NCBI GenBank assembly: GCA_046758865.1
Contig: JBHIBD010000012.1
Location: forward strand, 1 to 39,825
Source: JBHIBD01 sp046758865
GTDB taxonomy: Bacteria > Planctomycetota > Brocadiia > Brocadiales > Bathyanammoxibiaceae
Direction: 5' to 3'
Length of the DNA: 39,825 nt
The notes beneath the pieces are model-generated. The model saw nothing but the letters and a program-made list of their open reading frames with translations, was not told the DNA's origin and did no database searches. Position numbers and translations under genes: made by a program. This document shows positions 1 through 7,740 of this stretch, piece after piece (within the stretch, counting starts at the first letter, position 1; the number at the start of each line of letters is the position of its first letter).

Positions 1-146
1 TTGTCATTGCGAGCGAAGCGAAGTCGTGCCTTAGGCAGATTCGCCATGGCGAACAATCTCTTGAACACACATGAGATTGTTCGCCAAAAAGAGAGGTGAA
101 TCCGCCTATGGCGTGACTTTAGGACTCCGTCCCTCGCAATAACAAA
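1..146. repeat. MITE/REP-like long imperfect hairpin repeat
   Basis: The ends are inverted copies of each other: TTGTCATTGCGAG at 1-13 matches the reverse complement of 134-146 with one mismatch. Further inward, 21-30 pairs with 110-119, 33-45 with 95-107, and 48-60 pairs perfectly with 73-85 around a 12-base loop. The whole element can therefore fold into one long hairpin. No reading frame inside it looks like a gene. The motif GCGAGCGAAGCGAAG is typical of dispersed non-coding repeats seen in many bacterial genomes (known by type; copy number here not checked). The element may begin upstream of the window. Confidence 0.7.
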
Positions 147-188
147 GGGGGGAAGTACCCTACAGGCTGTGAGAGTAGCACATAAGCC

Positions 189-226
189 TGTGGAAAAGGG
201 GGAGGGATTATATAAAATTATCCACA
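189..226. promoter_or_regulatory. pair of facing DnaA-box-like 9-mers
   Basis: TGTGGAAAA at 189-197 (reverse complement TTTTCCACA) and TTATCCACA at 218-226 face each other. They flank a purine-rich and then AT-rich spacer containing TTATATAAAA. TTATCCACA is the textbook DnaA box and TTTTCCACA a common variant. Two boxes are too few to call an origin. They could be a DnaA-controlled site for the gene at 336 or chance. Confidence 0.35.
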
Positions 227-261
227 GAAATTATCTTCAAAACGTCCCTAAAGTAATGTAA

Positions 262-302
262 GGTGCGTCAAGTTGCAAGGCCCACCTCAGGCAAGACGCA
301 CC
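262..302 (+). other. inverted repeat in the leader of the nucleotidyltransferase gene
   Basis: GGTGCGTC at 262-269 pairs with GACGCACC at 295-302, and TTGC at 273-276 pairs with GCAA at 291-294. This gives about 12 base pairs with a 3-base bulge. The hairpin ends 33 bases before the ATG at 336, and a run of six T follows at 320-326. It may be a leader hairpin or a weak attenuator. No known riboswitch class was recognised. Confidence 0.35.
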
Positions 303-335
303 ATACGGGCCGACCGGGATTTTTTGGGATGAAAA

Positions 336-1076
336 ATGAAGGCGCTCGTACTACAGGCAGGCTACGGGACCAGGATGTACCCTTTAACGAAGGACAGGCC
401 GAAGGGGCTGCTCCCCGTGGGTGGCAAACCAATTGTGGAATACCTCGCAAGGTGCATCGAGGAGGTCCCAGACATAGATACAATTTACATCGTTACCAAC
501 CAGAAATTTTATGAGGCCTTTGCAGAGTGGCACGGGGAATTTAAGTCGCCCAAGAAAAAAATAGGACTGATAAACGATGGCACCCTTACCAATGAGACCC
601 GTCTTGGCAGTATAAGGGACATACAACTAGTAATAACCGAGAAAAATATCAGGGATGATTTAATGGTGATGGGGGGTGACAATATCTTTGATTTGAGCTT
701 CAAGAATTTCGCAGACTACTTTAAAGAGAAAAAAAGTGACGTGGTGGCCGTACACAGGGTTACTGAAACAGAAAGGCTCAGGCGGACCGGGGTCATACTC
801 ATGGATGACGATAAAAAACTCACCACCTTTCAAGAAAAACCAGCCAACCCCGTCTCAAAGCTGGCCGTCCCTCCACTGTATATATTCCGCAAGGAGACAC
901 TCCCACTGGTGGCCGAATATATCCGTGAGGGGAACAATACTGACGCTCCTGGCAACCTCATCGCATGGCTTCTTAAGCGGAGGCCTGTATCTGGATACTT
1001 ATTTAAGGGTAGGTGCTACGACATAGGGGATATCAAAAGCTACGAGAGGCTAAAAAACGGACTTCCACATACTTGA
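336..1076 (+). CDS. sugar-phosphate nucleotidyltransferase
   Basis: A 246-residue protein of the NTP-transferase family (GT-A-like fold), which makes an NDP-sugar and pyrophosphate from an NTP and a sugar 1-phosphate. The N terminus carries the nucleotide-binding signature GYGTRMYPLTKDRPKGLLP at about residues 9-27, which includes the catalytic Arg and Lys. A metal-binding GGDNIF motif lies near residue 110, and EKPANP near 168 matches the sugar-binding loop. The length suits a short glucose-1-phosphate thymidylyltransferase or UTP-glucose enzyme. The exact sugar and nucleotide cannot be read from sequence. The start ATG is preceded by GGGATGA, a fair ribosome site. It stands alone on this strand and converges with the CorC-like genes. 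A role in cell-envelope sugar supply is likely, given the Kdo/LPS genes in the window. Confidence 0.85.
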   Translation: MKALVLQAGYGTRMYPLTKDRPKGLLPVGGKPIVEYLARCIEEVPDIDTIYIVTNQKFYEAFAEWHGEFKSPKKKIGLINDGTLTNETRLGSIRDIQLVITEKNIRDDLMVMGGDNIFDLSFKNFADYFKEKKSDVVAVHRVTETERLRRTGVILMDDDKKLTTFQEKPANPVSKLAVPPLYIFRKETLPLVAEYIREGNNTDAPGNLIAWLLKRRPVSGYLFKGRCYDIGDIKSYERLKNGLPHT

Positions 1077-1131
1077 AAACATAAAACTGCTTCAGAATAT
1101 GTAGGGTAGGTGCCAACAACCATATCGGAGA

Positions 1132-1152
1132 CTCGCCACGCTGTTGGGCGAG
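1132..1152. terminator. possible bidirectional hairpin between convergent genes
   Basis: CTCGCC at 1132-1137 and GGCGAG at 1147-1152 form a 6-bp stem with a 9-base loop in the 87-base gap between two convergent genes. There is no clear T-run on either strand, so intrinsic termination is uncertain. Confidence 0.25.
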
Positions 1153-1163
1153 AAGGTCGTTGT

Positions 1164-2141
1164 CTACCACACAGCAAGCTCGCCAACGATCTCTTCCACA
1201 AGGTCTTTTATTGTGACAATTCCTATTGCCCTTCCATCCCCATCGGTAACAATGCCCATCCTTTGCTTGGCATGGCGGAGTTTCAACAGTGCATCGTCCA
1301 CGGGCATGTTTGCGTCAATGCAAGTGGCTGCCCGCACAAATTCATGTACATCAGCCCGTGGCTTCCCGTTCATCAGGAACTCAAGGAGGGTTACTATCCC
1401 AATCACCCTTGTCTTCTCCCTATCGTATATTGGTATGCGAGAGAATTTCTTCTCTCTGGCCAGACTCTTCAGGCTCTGAGGGCCCACTGTATCAGGGGCC
1501 ATGGTAACCTCTTCCAGGGGTATCATGACCTTATGTATGGGCGTAGTTCCCAGGGTCATGATATTTCGTGCCATTATATTTTGATACATGGATACAGCAC
1601 CCACCTCGGCACCCTCCTCCAGAAAATACCTTAGGCGCTGCGGGCTGAAGAAGGGGCTTTCCTTCGCCTCCAACCCCTTCAGAAACAGGTGTGGCAGTCT
1701 GCCCACTACCCTGAGCAGGAAGACAAGGGGATAGAATACCTTATAAGAGACATCGGTAATAGGCACCACCTTATAAAGGAGGCTATCTGCGTGTTTCTGG
1801 AAGATGCTCTTAGGCAGTACCTCACAGAATATCAAGATGATCGGGGCGAGCATGAGGGTGGCAACCAGCTCTGCCCTTCCGTGTGAGACCCTCGCTTCTA
1901 CCATATAAGTAAAGACTGCAGCGGCAACATAGTTGGCAACATTGTTGCCTATAAGCACGGTACAGACCATACCCTGTGGGTCACTAAGCATGCGGTTTAT
2001 AACCCTAGCCGTCCACCAACCCCTCTCTTCCCTGTATCTTAGACGGATTCGGTTAAGGCAATAAAAGCCTGTCTCCGTTGCAGCGTATATAAACGAGAAA
2101 AACAAACCTGCAAATAGTAATACGTAGATGTATGTCGACAT
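1164..2141 (-). CDS. CNNM/DUF21 and CBS-domain membrane protein (CorC/HlyC-like)
   Basis: A 325-residue inner-membrane protein. The N terminus (about 1-185) is a DUF21/CNNM transmembrane domain with hydrophobic segments near 5-25, 60-80, 90-110 and 125-145, plus the conserved small-residue segments AATETGFYCLN and LIGNNVANY. Two CBS modules follow (about 200-320), with RIPIYDREKTRVIGIV and GIVTDGDGRAIGIVTIKD. The C-terminal CorC_HlyC domain of the longer neighbour is absent, because the protein ends just after the second CBS. CNNM/CorC proteins act in Mg2+ (or Co2+) efflux and sensing, with CBS domains binding adenine nucleotides. The transported ion here is inferred. It is the downstream member of a two-gene unit, 13 bases after the larger paralogue, so the two may form a heteromer. 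Confidence 0.85.
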   Translation of the reverse strand: MSTYIYVLLFAGLFFSFIYAATETGFYCLNRIRLRYREERGWWTARVINRMLSDPQGMVCTVLIGNNVANYVAAAVFTYMVEARVSHGRAELVATLMLAPIILIFCEVLPKSIFQKHADSLLYKVVPITDVSYKVFYPLVFLLRVVGRLPHLFLKGLEAKESPFFSPQRLRYFLEEGAEVGAVSMYQNIMARNIMTLGTTPIHKVMIPLEEVTMAPDTVGPQSLKSLAREKKFSRIPIYDREKTRVIGIVTLLEFLMNGKPRADVHEFVRAATCIDANMPVDDALLKLRHAKQRMGIVTDGDGRAIGIVTIKDLVEEIVGELAVW

Positions 2142-2154
2142 AATCTTAAATGAA

Positions 2155-3432
2155 CTATTCGCCTTCTACAAACTCGACTAAAAGTTTGGTAATTCGCCTC
2201 TTCCTCACCTCTTCAACGGTGAAGACGATGTTTTTATAACTCACCGAGTCGTTCTTTTGTGGTATGCGCCCAAGTAGAGACACGACGTAACCACCGATGG
2301 TGTCCGCAATAGGTTCTAGCTCTACGCCAAACGTCTCACACCAGTCCATAAGGTTTATGCCGCCATGGACTGCATATCTGTTCCCTCCAAGCCTTCGGAT
2401 GGGCTCCTCATAGCGCTCGGTCTCGTCCTGTATCTCGCCCACCACCTCCTCCAGGATATCTTCCAGGGTTATAAGCCCTGCCGTACCTCCGTACTCATCT
2501 GCAACGATGGCCATCTGTTGGTGCTCCCTTCGGAATTCCCTCAAGAGACTCTCAATGGTCTTGGTCTCAGGGACAAAAGGGACGCTCCGTATCAAATTCC
2601 CGAGGTCCTCATCGGGATTAAGGAATACGTCTTTGGCGTACACTACCCCCAGGATGTTGTCACGACTTCCCTCGTATACAGGTATTTTTTTGTGTCTTGT
2701 CTTGCGCACAAGCGCCAAAAAGTCACTCGCCGGGTCAGAGATGTCGAAGGCCGTCATATCCACCCTGGGCACCATAACGTCCCTTACCCGCATCCTGCCG
2801 AAATCAAGCACCGCATGTATCATGGTCCTCTCTGTAGGCTCCACCACCCCGTGCCGCTCACTAAGGGCCAGCATCACCTTCAACTCCTCTGCAGTGATGA
2901 AGGGTTCTTCCCCTCCCACTTTCCCAAAGAGCTTTCCAAGACCATCCAGTATCAGGGTAATGGGGGCGCGGAAGGGCAAGAGAAGCTTTTCCACAACGTA
3001 TATTGGAACAGCAATGAGGCGAGAGAGGTGTTCGGGAATCCTTACGGCGATGCTCTTGGGTATCACCTCACCTAAGACAACGACCGCAAGAAGGCTCATG
3101 AAGCCAACCGTCCATGCCCAGAATGCGGCATTAGGGACACCAGACCTCAATATGTCCCGAGACAGACCAAAGGAGAGGCTGTAGAACGCTATGTTCACCG
3201 CCGTGTTGCTGAGAAGGATGGTTATGAGAAGTCTTTTTGGTGAGCCCACTAGGCCGGCTATTATCCTGCCGATGCGGGTCTTTTCCCCCTTAAGTCTCTT
3301 TACATCGTCCCTGCCAAGAGAAAAGAGGGCCGTCTCTGAGGAGGAAAAGAGGGCGGAAAGGACCAAGAGGACGCCCATAAGGCAGAATAAGCCCACCCAT
3401 TCTACATTGAAAAAACTACTACCTTCTTCCAC
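2155..3432 (-). CDS. CNNM/CBS/CorC_HlyC-domain membrane protein (hemolysin C/CorC family)
   Basis: A 425-residue protein with the full family layout. The DUF21/CNNM membrane domain spans about 10-195 and contains SSSETALFSLGR and LLSNTAVNIAFYS. A CBS pair spans about 210-335, with VMVPRVDMTAF, KIPVYEGSRDNILGVVY and QMAIVADEYGGTAGLIT. The C-terminal CorC_HlyC domain runs from about 345 to the end. It probably exports or senses divalent cations at the inner membrane. The start is GTG at 3430-3432, with a G-rich ribosome site just upstream. It is transcribed leftward from the consensus promoter at 3622-3651, leaving a leader of about 180 bases. That leader contains an ACCTCC/GGAGGT inverted repeat at 3481-3506, which could fold over a Shine-Dalgarno-like sequence. 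The upstream paralogue-type partner pairs with the shorter gene downstream. Confidence 0.9.
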   Translation of the reverse strand: MEEGSSFFNVEWVGLFCLMGVLLVLSALFSSSETALFSLGRDDVKRLKGEKTRIGRIIAGLVGSPKRLLITILLSNTAVNIAFYSLSFGLSRDILRSGVPNAAFWAWTVGFMSLLAVVVLGEVIPKSIAVRIPEHLSRLIAVPIYVVEKLLLPFRAPITLILDGLGKLFGKVGGEEPFITAEELKVMLALSERHGVVEPTERTMIHAVLDFGRMRVRDVMVPRVDMTAFDISDPASDFLALVRKTRHKKIPVYEGSRDNILGVVYAKDVFLNPDEDLGNLIRSVPFVPETKTIESLLREFRREHQQMAIVADEYGGTAGLITLEDILEEVVGEIQDETERYEEPIRRLGGNRYAVHGGINLMDWCETFGVELEPIADTIGGYVVSLLGRIPQKNDSVSYKNIVFTVEEVRKRRITKLLVEFVEGE

Positions 3433-3621
3433 TTATCGTCCCCCCACCCGTCTACTGGGGGCCCTCTGCCTTAGAGGCCTACCTCCTGCCCTACAAGCAA
3501 GGAGGTTAGCACGTAAGGGGTCTAGAAGCGATTTACCTTCATCCTTCATACCAGAAGATTTAAGATGTACTCTATTGGCGTGAGAGGTGCCTTTGTGCGG
3601 ACAAGTACCATATTCTAGCGT

Positions 3622-3651
3622 ATTATATCAGCGCGTTTCCAAGATTGTCAA
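3622..3651 (-). promoter_or_regulatory. sigma70-type promoter for the CorC-like pair
   Basis: On the minus strand, TTGACA (3651-3646) and TATAAT (3627-3622) are both perfect consensus hexamers with an 18-base spacer. The predicted start is near 3615, about 180 bases before the GTG start at 3432. Confidence 0.75.
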
Positions 3652-3689
3652 TGGGAAAAAGCCTAGACGGTACGGGGTGGCTAAAGGAT

Positions 3690-3718
3690 TTGACAGTCAC
3701 CGGGTGATTTGGTAAACT
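3690..3718 (+). promoter_or_regulatory. sigma70-type promoter for the aminotransferase
   Basis: TTGACA at 3690-3695, a 17-base spacer and TAAACT at 3713-3718. The predicted start is near 3725, about 45 bases before the ATG at 3770. It diverges from the minus-strand promoter, with the two -35 boxes only about 40 bases apart, so the two units may share a regulator. Confidence 0.65.
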
Positions 3719-3769
3719 GTGACTAAAATTTCTCTTATGGCTGCTTTCCTTCATTAATGTGATACAAAA

Positions 3770-4957
3770 ATGACCCTATCAAGAATTGCCGAGGACATAA
3801 AACCCTCCGGTACTATTAAGATAAGTACCAAGGTAAGACATATGGCCCATGAGGGCATCAGTGTCATCGGTTTCGGCATGGGAGAGCCCGACTTTGATAC
3901 CCCCGAGAACATCAGGGCCGCAGCAATAAAGGCCATAGAGGATGGCTTTACCAAATACACGCAAACCTCGGGAACTTTAGACCTTAAAAAGGCCATCAGT
4001 GAGAAGCTGTGGCGAGACAACGGCCTTCAGTACTCGCCCTCACAGGTAGTGGTGTCAATCGGCGCAAAGCAGGCCATCCACAACCTTATACTGGTACTCT
4101 GCGAGCGTGGGGACGAGGTAATAATTCCCAGCCCATATTGGGTGAGCTATCCAGAGCAGGTAAAGATGGCTGGTGCCACACCCGTCTTCATCCACACCAG
4201 TGACGAAACAGGATTCAAGGTTGCACCTGAAGCCCTGAAAGAGGCCATCACATCCAGGACCAAGGTACTTATCATAAACAGTCCCAGCAACCCCACTGGG
4301 GTGGTTTACACGGAAAAGGAACTAAGGGCGCTGACAAGCATTGCCGTGGAGAAGGGACTATACGTTATATCAGACGAGATTTATGAGAAGATAGTATATG
4401 ATGGAATAAAGCATGTGAGTCCTGCCTCCTTTGGGGACGAATTTATGAAGAAGGTAATAACGGTAAATGGGTTCTCAAAGGCCTACGCCATGACGGGCTG
4501 GCGTCTGGGCTATGCAGCAGGTCCAGAAAAGATTATAAAAGCAGCTATAAAGCTCCAGGACCATACCACCAGTTGTGCCAACTCCATCGCCCAGATGGCC
4601 GCTGTGGAGGCCCTTAGAGGTGATCAAACGCCTACGAAACTCATGGTTGAGGAATTCGATAAAAGAAGGCATTATATGGTAGAAAGGCTGAGGATGTTAG
4701 AGGGCCTTTCCTGTGCCATGCCCGCTGGGGCGTTCTACATCTTCCCCAAAGTCTCTGGCCTCTATCAGCGAGGTATAGCAGGCAAAGATGTAAGCAACTC
4801 AACAGAGTTAGTGGACCTACTTATAGAGAAGGCCAGGGTGGCCTTTGTACCTGGAGTTTGCTTTGGTTCTGATGACCACATTAGAATATCCTTCGCCACG
4901 GATATGGCACAAATTGAAGAGGGTATGAATCGACTGGAGGGCCTTTTAACCTCCTAG
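3770..4957 (+). CDS. pyridoxal-phosphate aminotransferase class I/II (aspartate aminotransferase type)
   Basis: A 395-residue fold-type I PLP enzyme, close to the length of the Thermus/Bacillus-type (class Ib) aspartate aminotransferases. It exchanges amino groups between aspartate (or another amino acid) and 2-oxoglutarate in the cytoplasm. The PLP lysine is Lys237 in NGFSKAYAMTGWRLGYA. Other landmarks are GMGEPDFDTPENI near 36-48, INSPSNPTGVVY near 169-180 (Asn and Pro of the NPTG motif), SDEIYEKI near 203-210 and the substrate-carboxylate arginine in HIRISFATD near the C terminus. The start ATG lacks a clear Shine-Dalgarno, but the N-terminal alignment supports it. Substrate choice (Asp, or Asp plus prephenate) cannot be set from sequence alone. 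The DnaJ-like gene starts 11 bases after its stop. Confidence 0.9.
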   Translation: MTLSRIAEDIKPSGTIKISTKVRHMAHEGISVIGFGMGEPDFDTPENIRAAAIKAIEDGFTKYTQTSGTLDLKKAISEKLWRDNGLQYSPSQVVVSIGAKQAIHNLILVLCERGDEVIIPSPYWVSYPEQVKMAGATPVFIHTSDETGFKVAPEALKEAITSRTKVLIINSPSNPTGVVYTEKELRALTSIAVEKGLYVISDEIYEKIVYDGIKHVSPASFGDEFMKKVITVNGFSKAYAMTGWRLGYAAGPEKIIKAAIKLQDHTTSCANSIAQMAAVEALRGDQTPTKLMVEEFDKRRHYMVERLRMLEGLSCAMPAGAFYIFPKVSGLYQRGIAGKDVSNSTELVDLLIEKARVAFVPGVCFGSDDHIRISFATDMAQIEEGMNRLEGLLTS

Positions 4958-4968
4958 GACGGTTTGTT

Positions 4969-5292
4969 ATGAAAGGTGATTACAAGGGTAAATTAATCGG
5001 CGGAGGTTTGGGATGGTTTGCTGGTGGGCCTATGGGCTCTGCACTGGGCGCAGCCATCGGGCATCTGTACGACACCGCGGAATTGAAAACCAAAGAAGAC
5101 CCTTACCGTGTGTTGGGGCTTGACAAATCTGCTCCAAGGGAAGAGATAAAGAGGCGTTACCTGGAACTCTCTGCCAAGTACCATCCTGACAAGGTATCAC
5201 ACCTGGGGAAAGAGCTTATGGACCTTGCACACCGCAAGTTCGTAGGGATAAGTAAGGCCTACGAAGAAATCCAAAAGGAGAGGGGCCTTTAA
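4969..5292 (+). CDS. small membrane-anchored DnaJ-domain protein
   Basis: A 107-residue protein. Residues 9-33 are glycine-rich and hydrophobic (GGGLGWFAGGPMGSALGAAIG), a glycine-zipper-like segment resembling the N terminus of DjlA/TerB-type proteins. A J domain follows at about 44-105, with the DnaK-activating HPD motif at His72-Asp74 (KYHPDK). The TerB-like middle domain of full DjlA is missing, so this is a short membrane J-protein. It should recruit Hsp70 (DnaK) to the membrane; the client is unknown. It lies 11 bases downstream of the aminotransferase and probably shares its transcript. This pairing has no obvious functional meaning. Confidence 0.85.
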   Translation: MKGDYKGKLIGGGLGWFAGGPMGSALGAAIGHLYDTAELKTKEDPYRVLGLDKSAPREEIKRRYLELSAKYHPDKVSHLGKELMDLAHRKFVGISKAYEEIQKERGL

Positions 5293-5375
5293 GGGTTTGA
5301 AACGTTTTCCAAGCTTTGCCTGGTCCTCTGTCAAAGCAAGGCTTACAAGATACATTTAATCAATGAGGTGCCAAA

Positions 5376-5996
5376 ATGTGGACGTGTCCATGTAGTTCAC
5401 AAAATGAAGAAGAGGCACTTGCCTGTGTAAGCTGCGGAAGGGAGCGAGTCATCCAGGAGTCGGCACAGGAGGCGCCTCCCCCCACGTTCATGGAAATAGA
5501 GGAGGCACGGAGGGAACTGGAAGAAACCATCCGTCGTAAAGAGAAAGAGGCGGTTCCCACACCAACTCCCACCCCTGCTCGGAAGGAAGCGGAGGAAATG
5601 GAGGAGTTGCGCCTGGATGTGGAAGAGCCTAAGCAATCCATTTACGACGAGATAGAAGACCTCGGCAAGGAGCTGGGTGAAGTCCCTCTCACCACCCCAA
5701 AAGAGACCGAAGAGAGGGCCTACGAGGAAATCCTATACGAAGAGGAGAAAGAAGGCTCTACCGCTAAGAAGGTGCTCAGGATTATCGATATTACTCTAGT
5801 GTGCATAATAATTGTTATTGTAGCCATCTTCGCCGTGGTGCAGATTGGCGGAATTGGTGAAACTGGACTCCGGGCCTACTTAAGCAGGTGCCTCGGCATC
5901 TGGATTAGAAGTATCATCATAACTCAGGCAGTTCTAATAATTGGGGGGATCATCTACTTTCTACTGCGGGAACCCAAGGTAACAAAGGCCCGATAA
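5376..5996 (+). CDS. zinc-ribbon membrane protein of unknown function
   Basis: A 206-residue protein I do not recognise. The N terminus has Trp2, Cys4, Cys6, Cys17 and Cys20 (WTCPC then CVSCGRE), resembling a RanBP2-type or short zinc-ribbon finger. Residues about 25-130 are highly charged and acidic, with a Pro/Thr stretch (VPTPTPTPARKE), and are probably disordered or coiled. Two hydrophobic segments, about 133-158 and 172-194, look like a C-terminal transmembrane pair. The finger and acidic tail would then face the cytoplasm (inferred). The ribosome site GAGGTG stands 6 bases before the ATG. It is the last gene of the aminotransferase group and converges with the cobA-hemD gene. Confidence 0.7.
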   Translation: MWTCPCSSQNEEEALACVSCGRERVIQESAQEAPPPTFMEIEEARRELEETIRRKEKEAVPTPTPTPARKEAEEMEELRLDVEEPKQSIYDEIEDLGKELGEVPLTTPKETEERAYEEILYEEEKEGSTAKKVLRIIDITLVCIIIVIVAIFAVVQIGGIGETGLRAYLSRCLGIWIRSIIITQAVLIIGGIIYFLLREPKVTKAR

Positions 5997-6118
5997 CCCT
6001 CGGACACTGCCCACTTCAGAAAGACCTGTCGTCGAGAGCATACCCCACAGGTATTTAAACCCTCGGAGTATCCTACCAAATTATGGCAGGGCCTCAGTTT
6101 TTGGTCTCAGAATAGCAA

Positions 6119-7630
6119 CTAAGCTGCTAGCCCTTCCTTAATTGCCTTGACCAGGCCGGGTATGTCGTACTGCTCTGCCTCCAGGGACACCTTAATACCT
6201 AACTCTTTTGCTGCCTTGGTGGTGATAGGGCCTATACTGGCAAAGCGCACCTTGCCGTCCAGCCTAGTCAGGTTTTCTTTGCCTATTAACTGCACAAAAT
6301 TCCTCACCGTAGAGGAGCTGGTAAAGGTAACCATGTCCACCTCTCCCGCTGTCAGCCTCTCCAGGAGTCTTTCGCCGCCCATCTCCGCCAAGACTGTACA
6401 ATAGGCCGTGACCTCCACGGCCTCTGCACCCAATTTCTTCAGCTCTTCCGGCAGAAAGCTCCTGGCAATATCGGCCCTGGGCATCAGAACCCGCTTTCCA
6501 CCCAAATCTTCTCTCTTCTTTAGTTCCTCTAGGACCTCTTCTGCCACGTATTTTGAGGGCTGACAATCAACACCTAGATGATACCTCCGTATCTCCTCGG
6601 CAGTCGCCGGCCCTATGGCGCATATCTTTACCCCCTTTAGTTCCCGTGCATCCATCCCCAGACGGAATAGCCTCTGGAAAAACGCCTCCACACCGTTCAC
6701 GCTGGTAAAGACGACCCAGTGGAAGCTACCAAGGTCCCGGAGCGCCTTATCAAGGGATGAAATATCTGTCGGCTCAGTAATTTTAATGGTAGGAAACTCA
6801 ATGACCCTTGCGCCCAGTTCTTCCAGCTCCCTTGCAAAACCACTGACCTGGTCCCTGGCCCTGGTAACTACCACCGTTCGCCCGTAAAGTGGTCTGGTCT
6901 CAAACCAGTTCAGATACTCCCTTAGCCTGACCACCTCACCCACCACGGTAACGGCAGGAGGTTCGAGGCCCCTGGTCTTTTCCAATATATCCCCTAGGGT
7001 ACCTACCACCGTCCTCTGTTGTGGGGTTGTGCCCCAGCGTATTACTGCCACAGGGGTCTCCTTGGGCCTGCCATTCTTAAGGAGCTCTCCCACTATATAG
7101 GGCAGATTTTTTATACCCATATACACACCAAGGGTCCCGACTGCCGTGCTCAGCTTATCCCAGGGTATAGCACTCCCCCCCTTTGCAGGGTCTTCGTGTC
7201 CGGTTATCAATCCAAGGGTAGAGGTATAACCCCTATGGGTCACAGGTATGCCAGCATAAGCCGGGGCAGCTATTGCCGCAGTAATCCCTGGTACAACTTC
7301 AAAGGCGATTCCCCTCTCCACCAGATACACAGCCTCCTCCCCGCCCCTGCCAAATACAAAGGGGTCTCCACCCTTGAGTCTCACCACGGTCCTATCTGGC
7401 TGGGCTTTCTTTACAATAAGCTCGTTTATTTCATCTTGCTCGAGCGTGTGTCGGTTCCCTTGCTTACCAACATATATTATCTCTGCGTCTTTTTTTGCGT
7501 ATTTGAGCAGTTCTTCACTCACCAGGTGATCATATATTATAACATCTGCCCTTCTTATACACTCAACGCCCCTTATCGTAATAAGACCCGGGTCGCCAGG
7601 TCCTGCTCCTACCAAATAGACTTTCTTCAC
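6119..7630 (-). CDS. cobA-hemD: uroporphyrinogen-III C-methyltransferase / uroporphyrinogen-III synthase fusion
   Basis: A 503-residue two-domain enzyme. Residues 1 to about 240 are a SUMT/CobA methyltransferase: VYLVGAGPGDPGLIT at the SAM site, VRLKGGDPFVFGRGGEE near 83-99 and VVPGITAAIAAPAYAGIPVTHRG near 117-139. Residues about 248-500 are HemD (uroporphyrinogen-III synthase), with VVVTRARDQ at its start and VVFTSVNGVEAFF and FTSSSTVRNF later. The fusion makes uroporphyrinogen III and methylates it twice with SAM to precorrin-2, the branch to siroheme and corrinoids. Corrinoid is needed by AcsC/AcsD in this window. The start is GTG, with an AAGGGTG ribosome site lying inside a decayed duplicate of the upstream gene's 3' end. 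It is the last gene of the leftward group. Confidence 0.92.
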   Translation of the reverse strand: MKKVYLVGAGPGDPGLITIRGVECIRRADVIIYDHLVSEELLKYAKKDAEIIYVGKQGNRHTLEQDEINELIVKKAQPDRTVVRLKGGDPFVFGRGGEEAVYLVERGIAFEVVPGITAAIAAPAYAGIPVTHRGYTSTLGLITGHEDPAKGGSAIPWDKLSTAVGTLGVYMGIKNLPYIVGELLKNGRPKETPVAVIRWGTTPQQRTVVGTLGDILEKTRGLEPPAVTVVGEVVRLREYLNWFETRPLYGRTVVVTRARDQVSGFARELEELGARVIEFPTIKITEPTDISSLDKALRDLGSFHWVVFTSVNGVEAFFQRLFRLGMDARELKGVKICAIGPATAEEIRRYHLGVDCQPSKYVAEEVLEELKKREDLGGKRVLMPRADIARSFLPEELKKLGAEAVEVTAYCTVLAEMGGERLLERLTAGEVDMVTFTSSSTVRNFVQLIGKENLTRLDGKVRFASIGPITTKAAKELGIKVSLEAEQYDIPGLVKAIKEGLAA

Positions 7631-7638
7631 TCTACACC

Positions 7639-7740
7639 CTTTCCATCTCTTTGATAGCCTTACAACAGCTTCTTCAATAGTTCAGGAGTTTAAAGGCTTT
7701 CTATCTCTTTGACAGCCTTGCGATAGCTTCTCCTGCTATC
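7639..7740. repeat. degenerate tandem duplication of the 3' end of the HEAT-repeat gene
   Basis: The segment 7639-7680 matches 7698-7739 at roughly three positions in four, including CTTTC-ATCTCTTTGA-AGCCTT. On the minus strand the live copy ends the HEAT gene with GEAIARLSKR and a stop. The downstream copy reads EEAVVRLSKR and runs on, in frame, into the cobA-hemD start. This looks like a decayed tandem copy of the last HEAT unit, now serving as intergenic DNA that carries the next gene's ribosome site. Confidence 0.6.

Noticed and set aside
1110..1634. Long open frame on the + strand opposite the CorC-like gene.
   Set aside because: It is antisense to a well-supported CNNM/CBS gene and has no family features.
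2365..3075. 236-codon frame on the + strand within the larger CorC-like gene.
   Set aside because: It is a shadow of the minus-strand gene, with composition unlike a folded protein.
5997..6118. Direct repeat AACCCTCGGA and ACCTGT/ACAGGT arms in the convergent gap.
   Set aside because: Too short and without a T-run, so not supportable as a terminator or mobile element.
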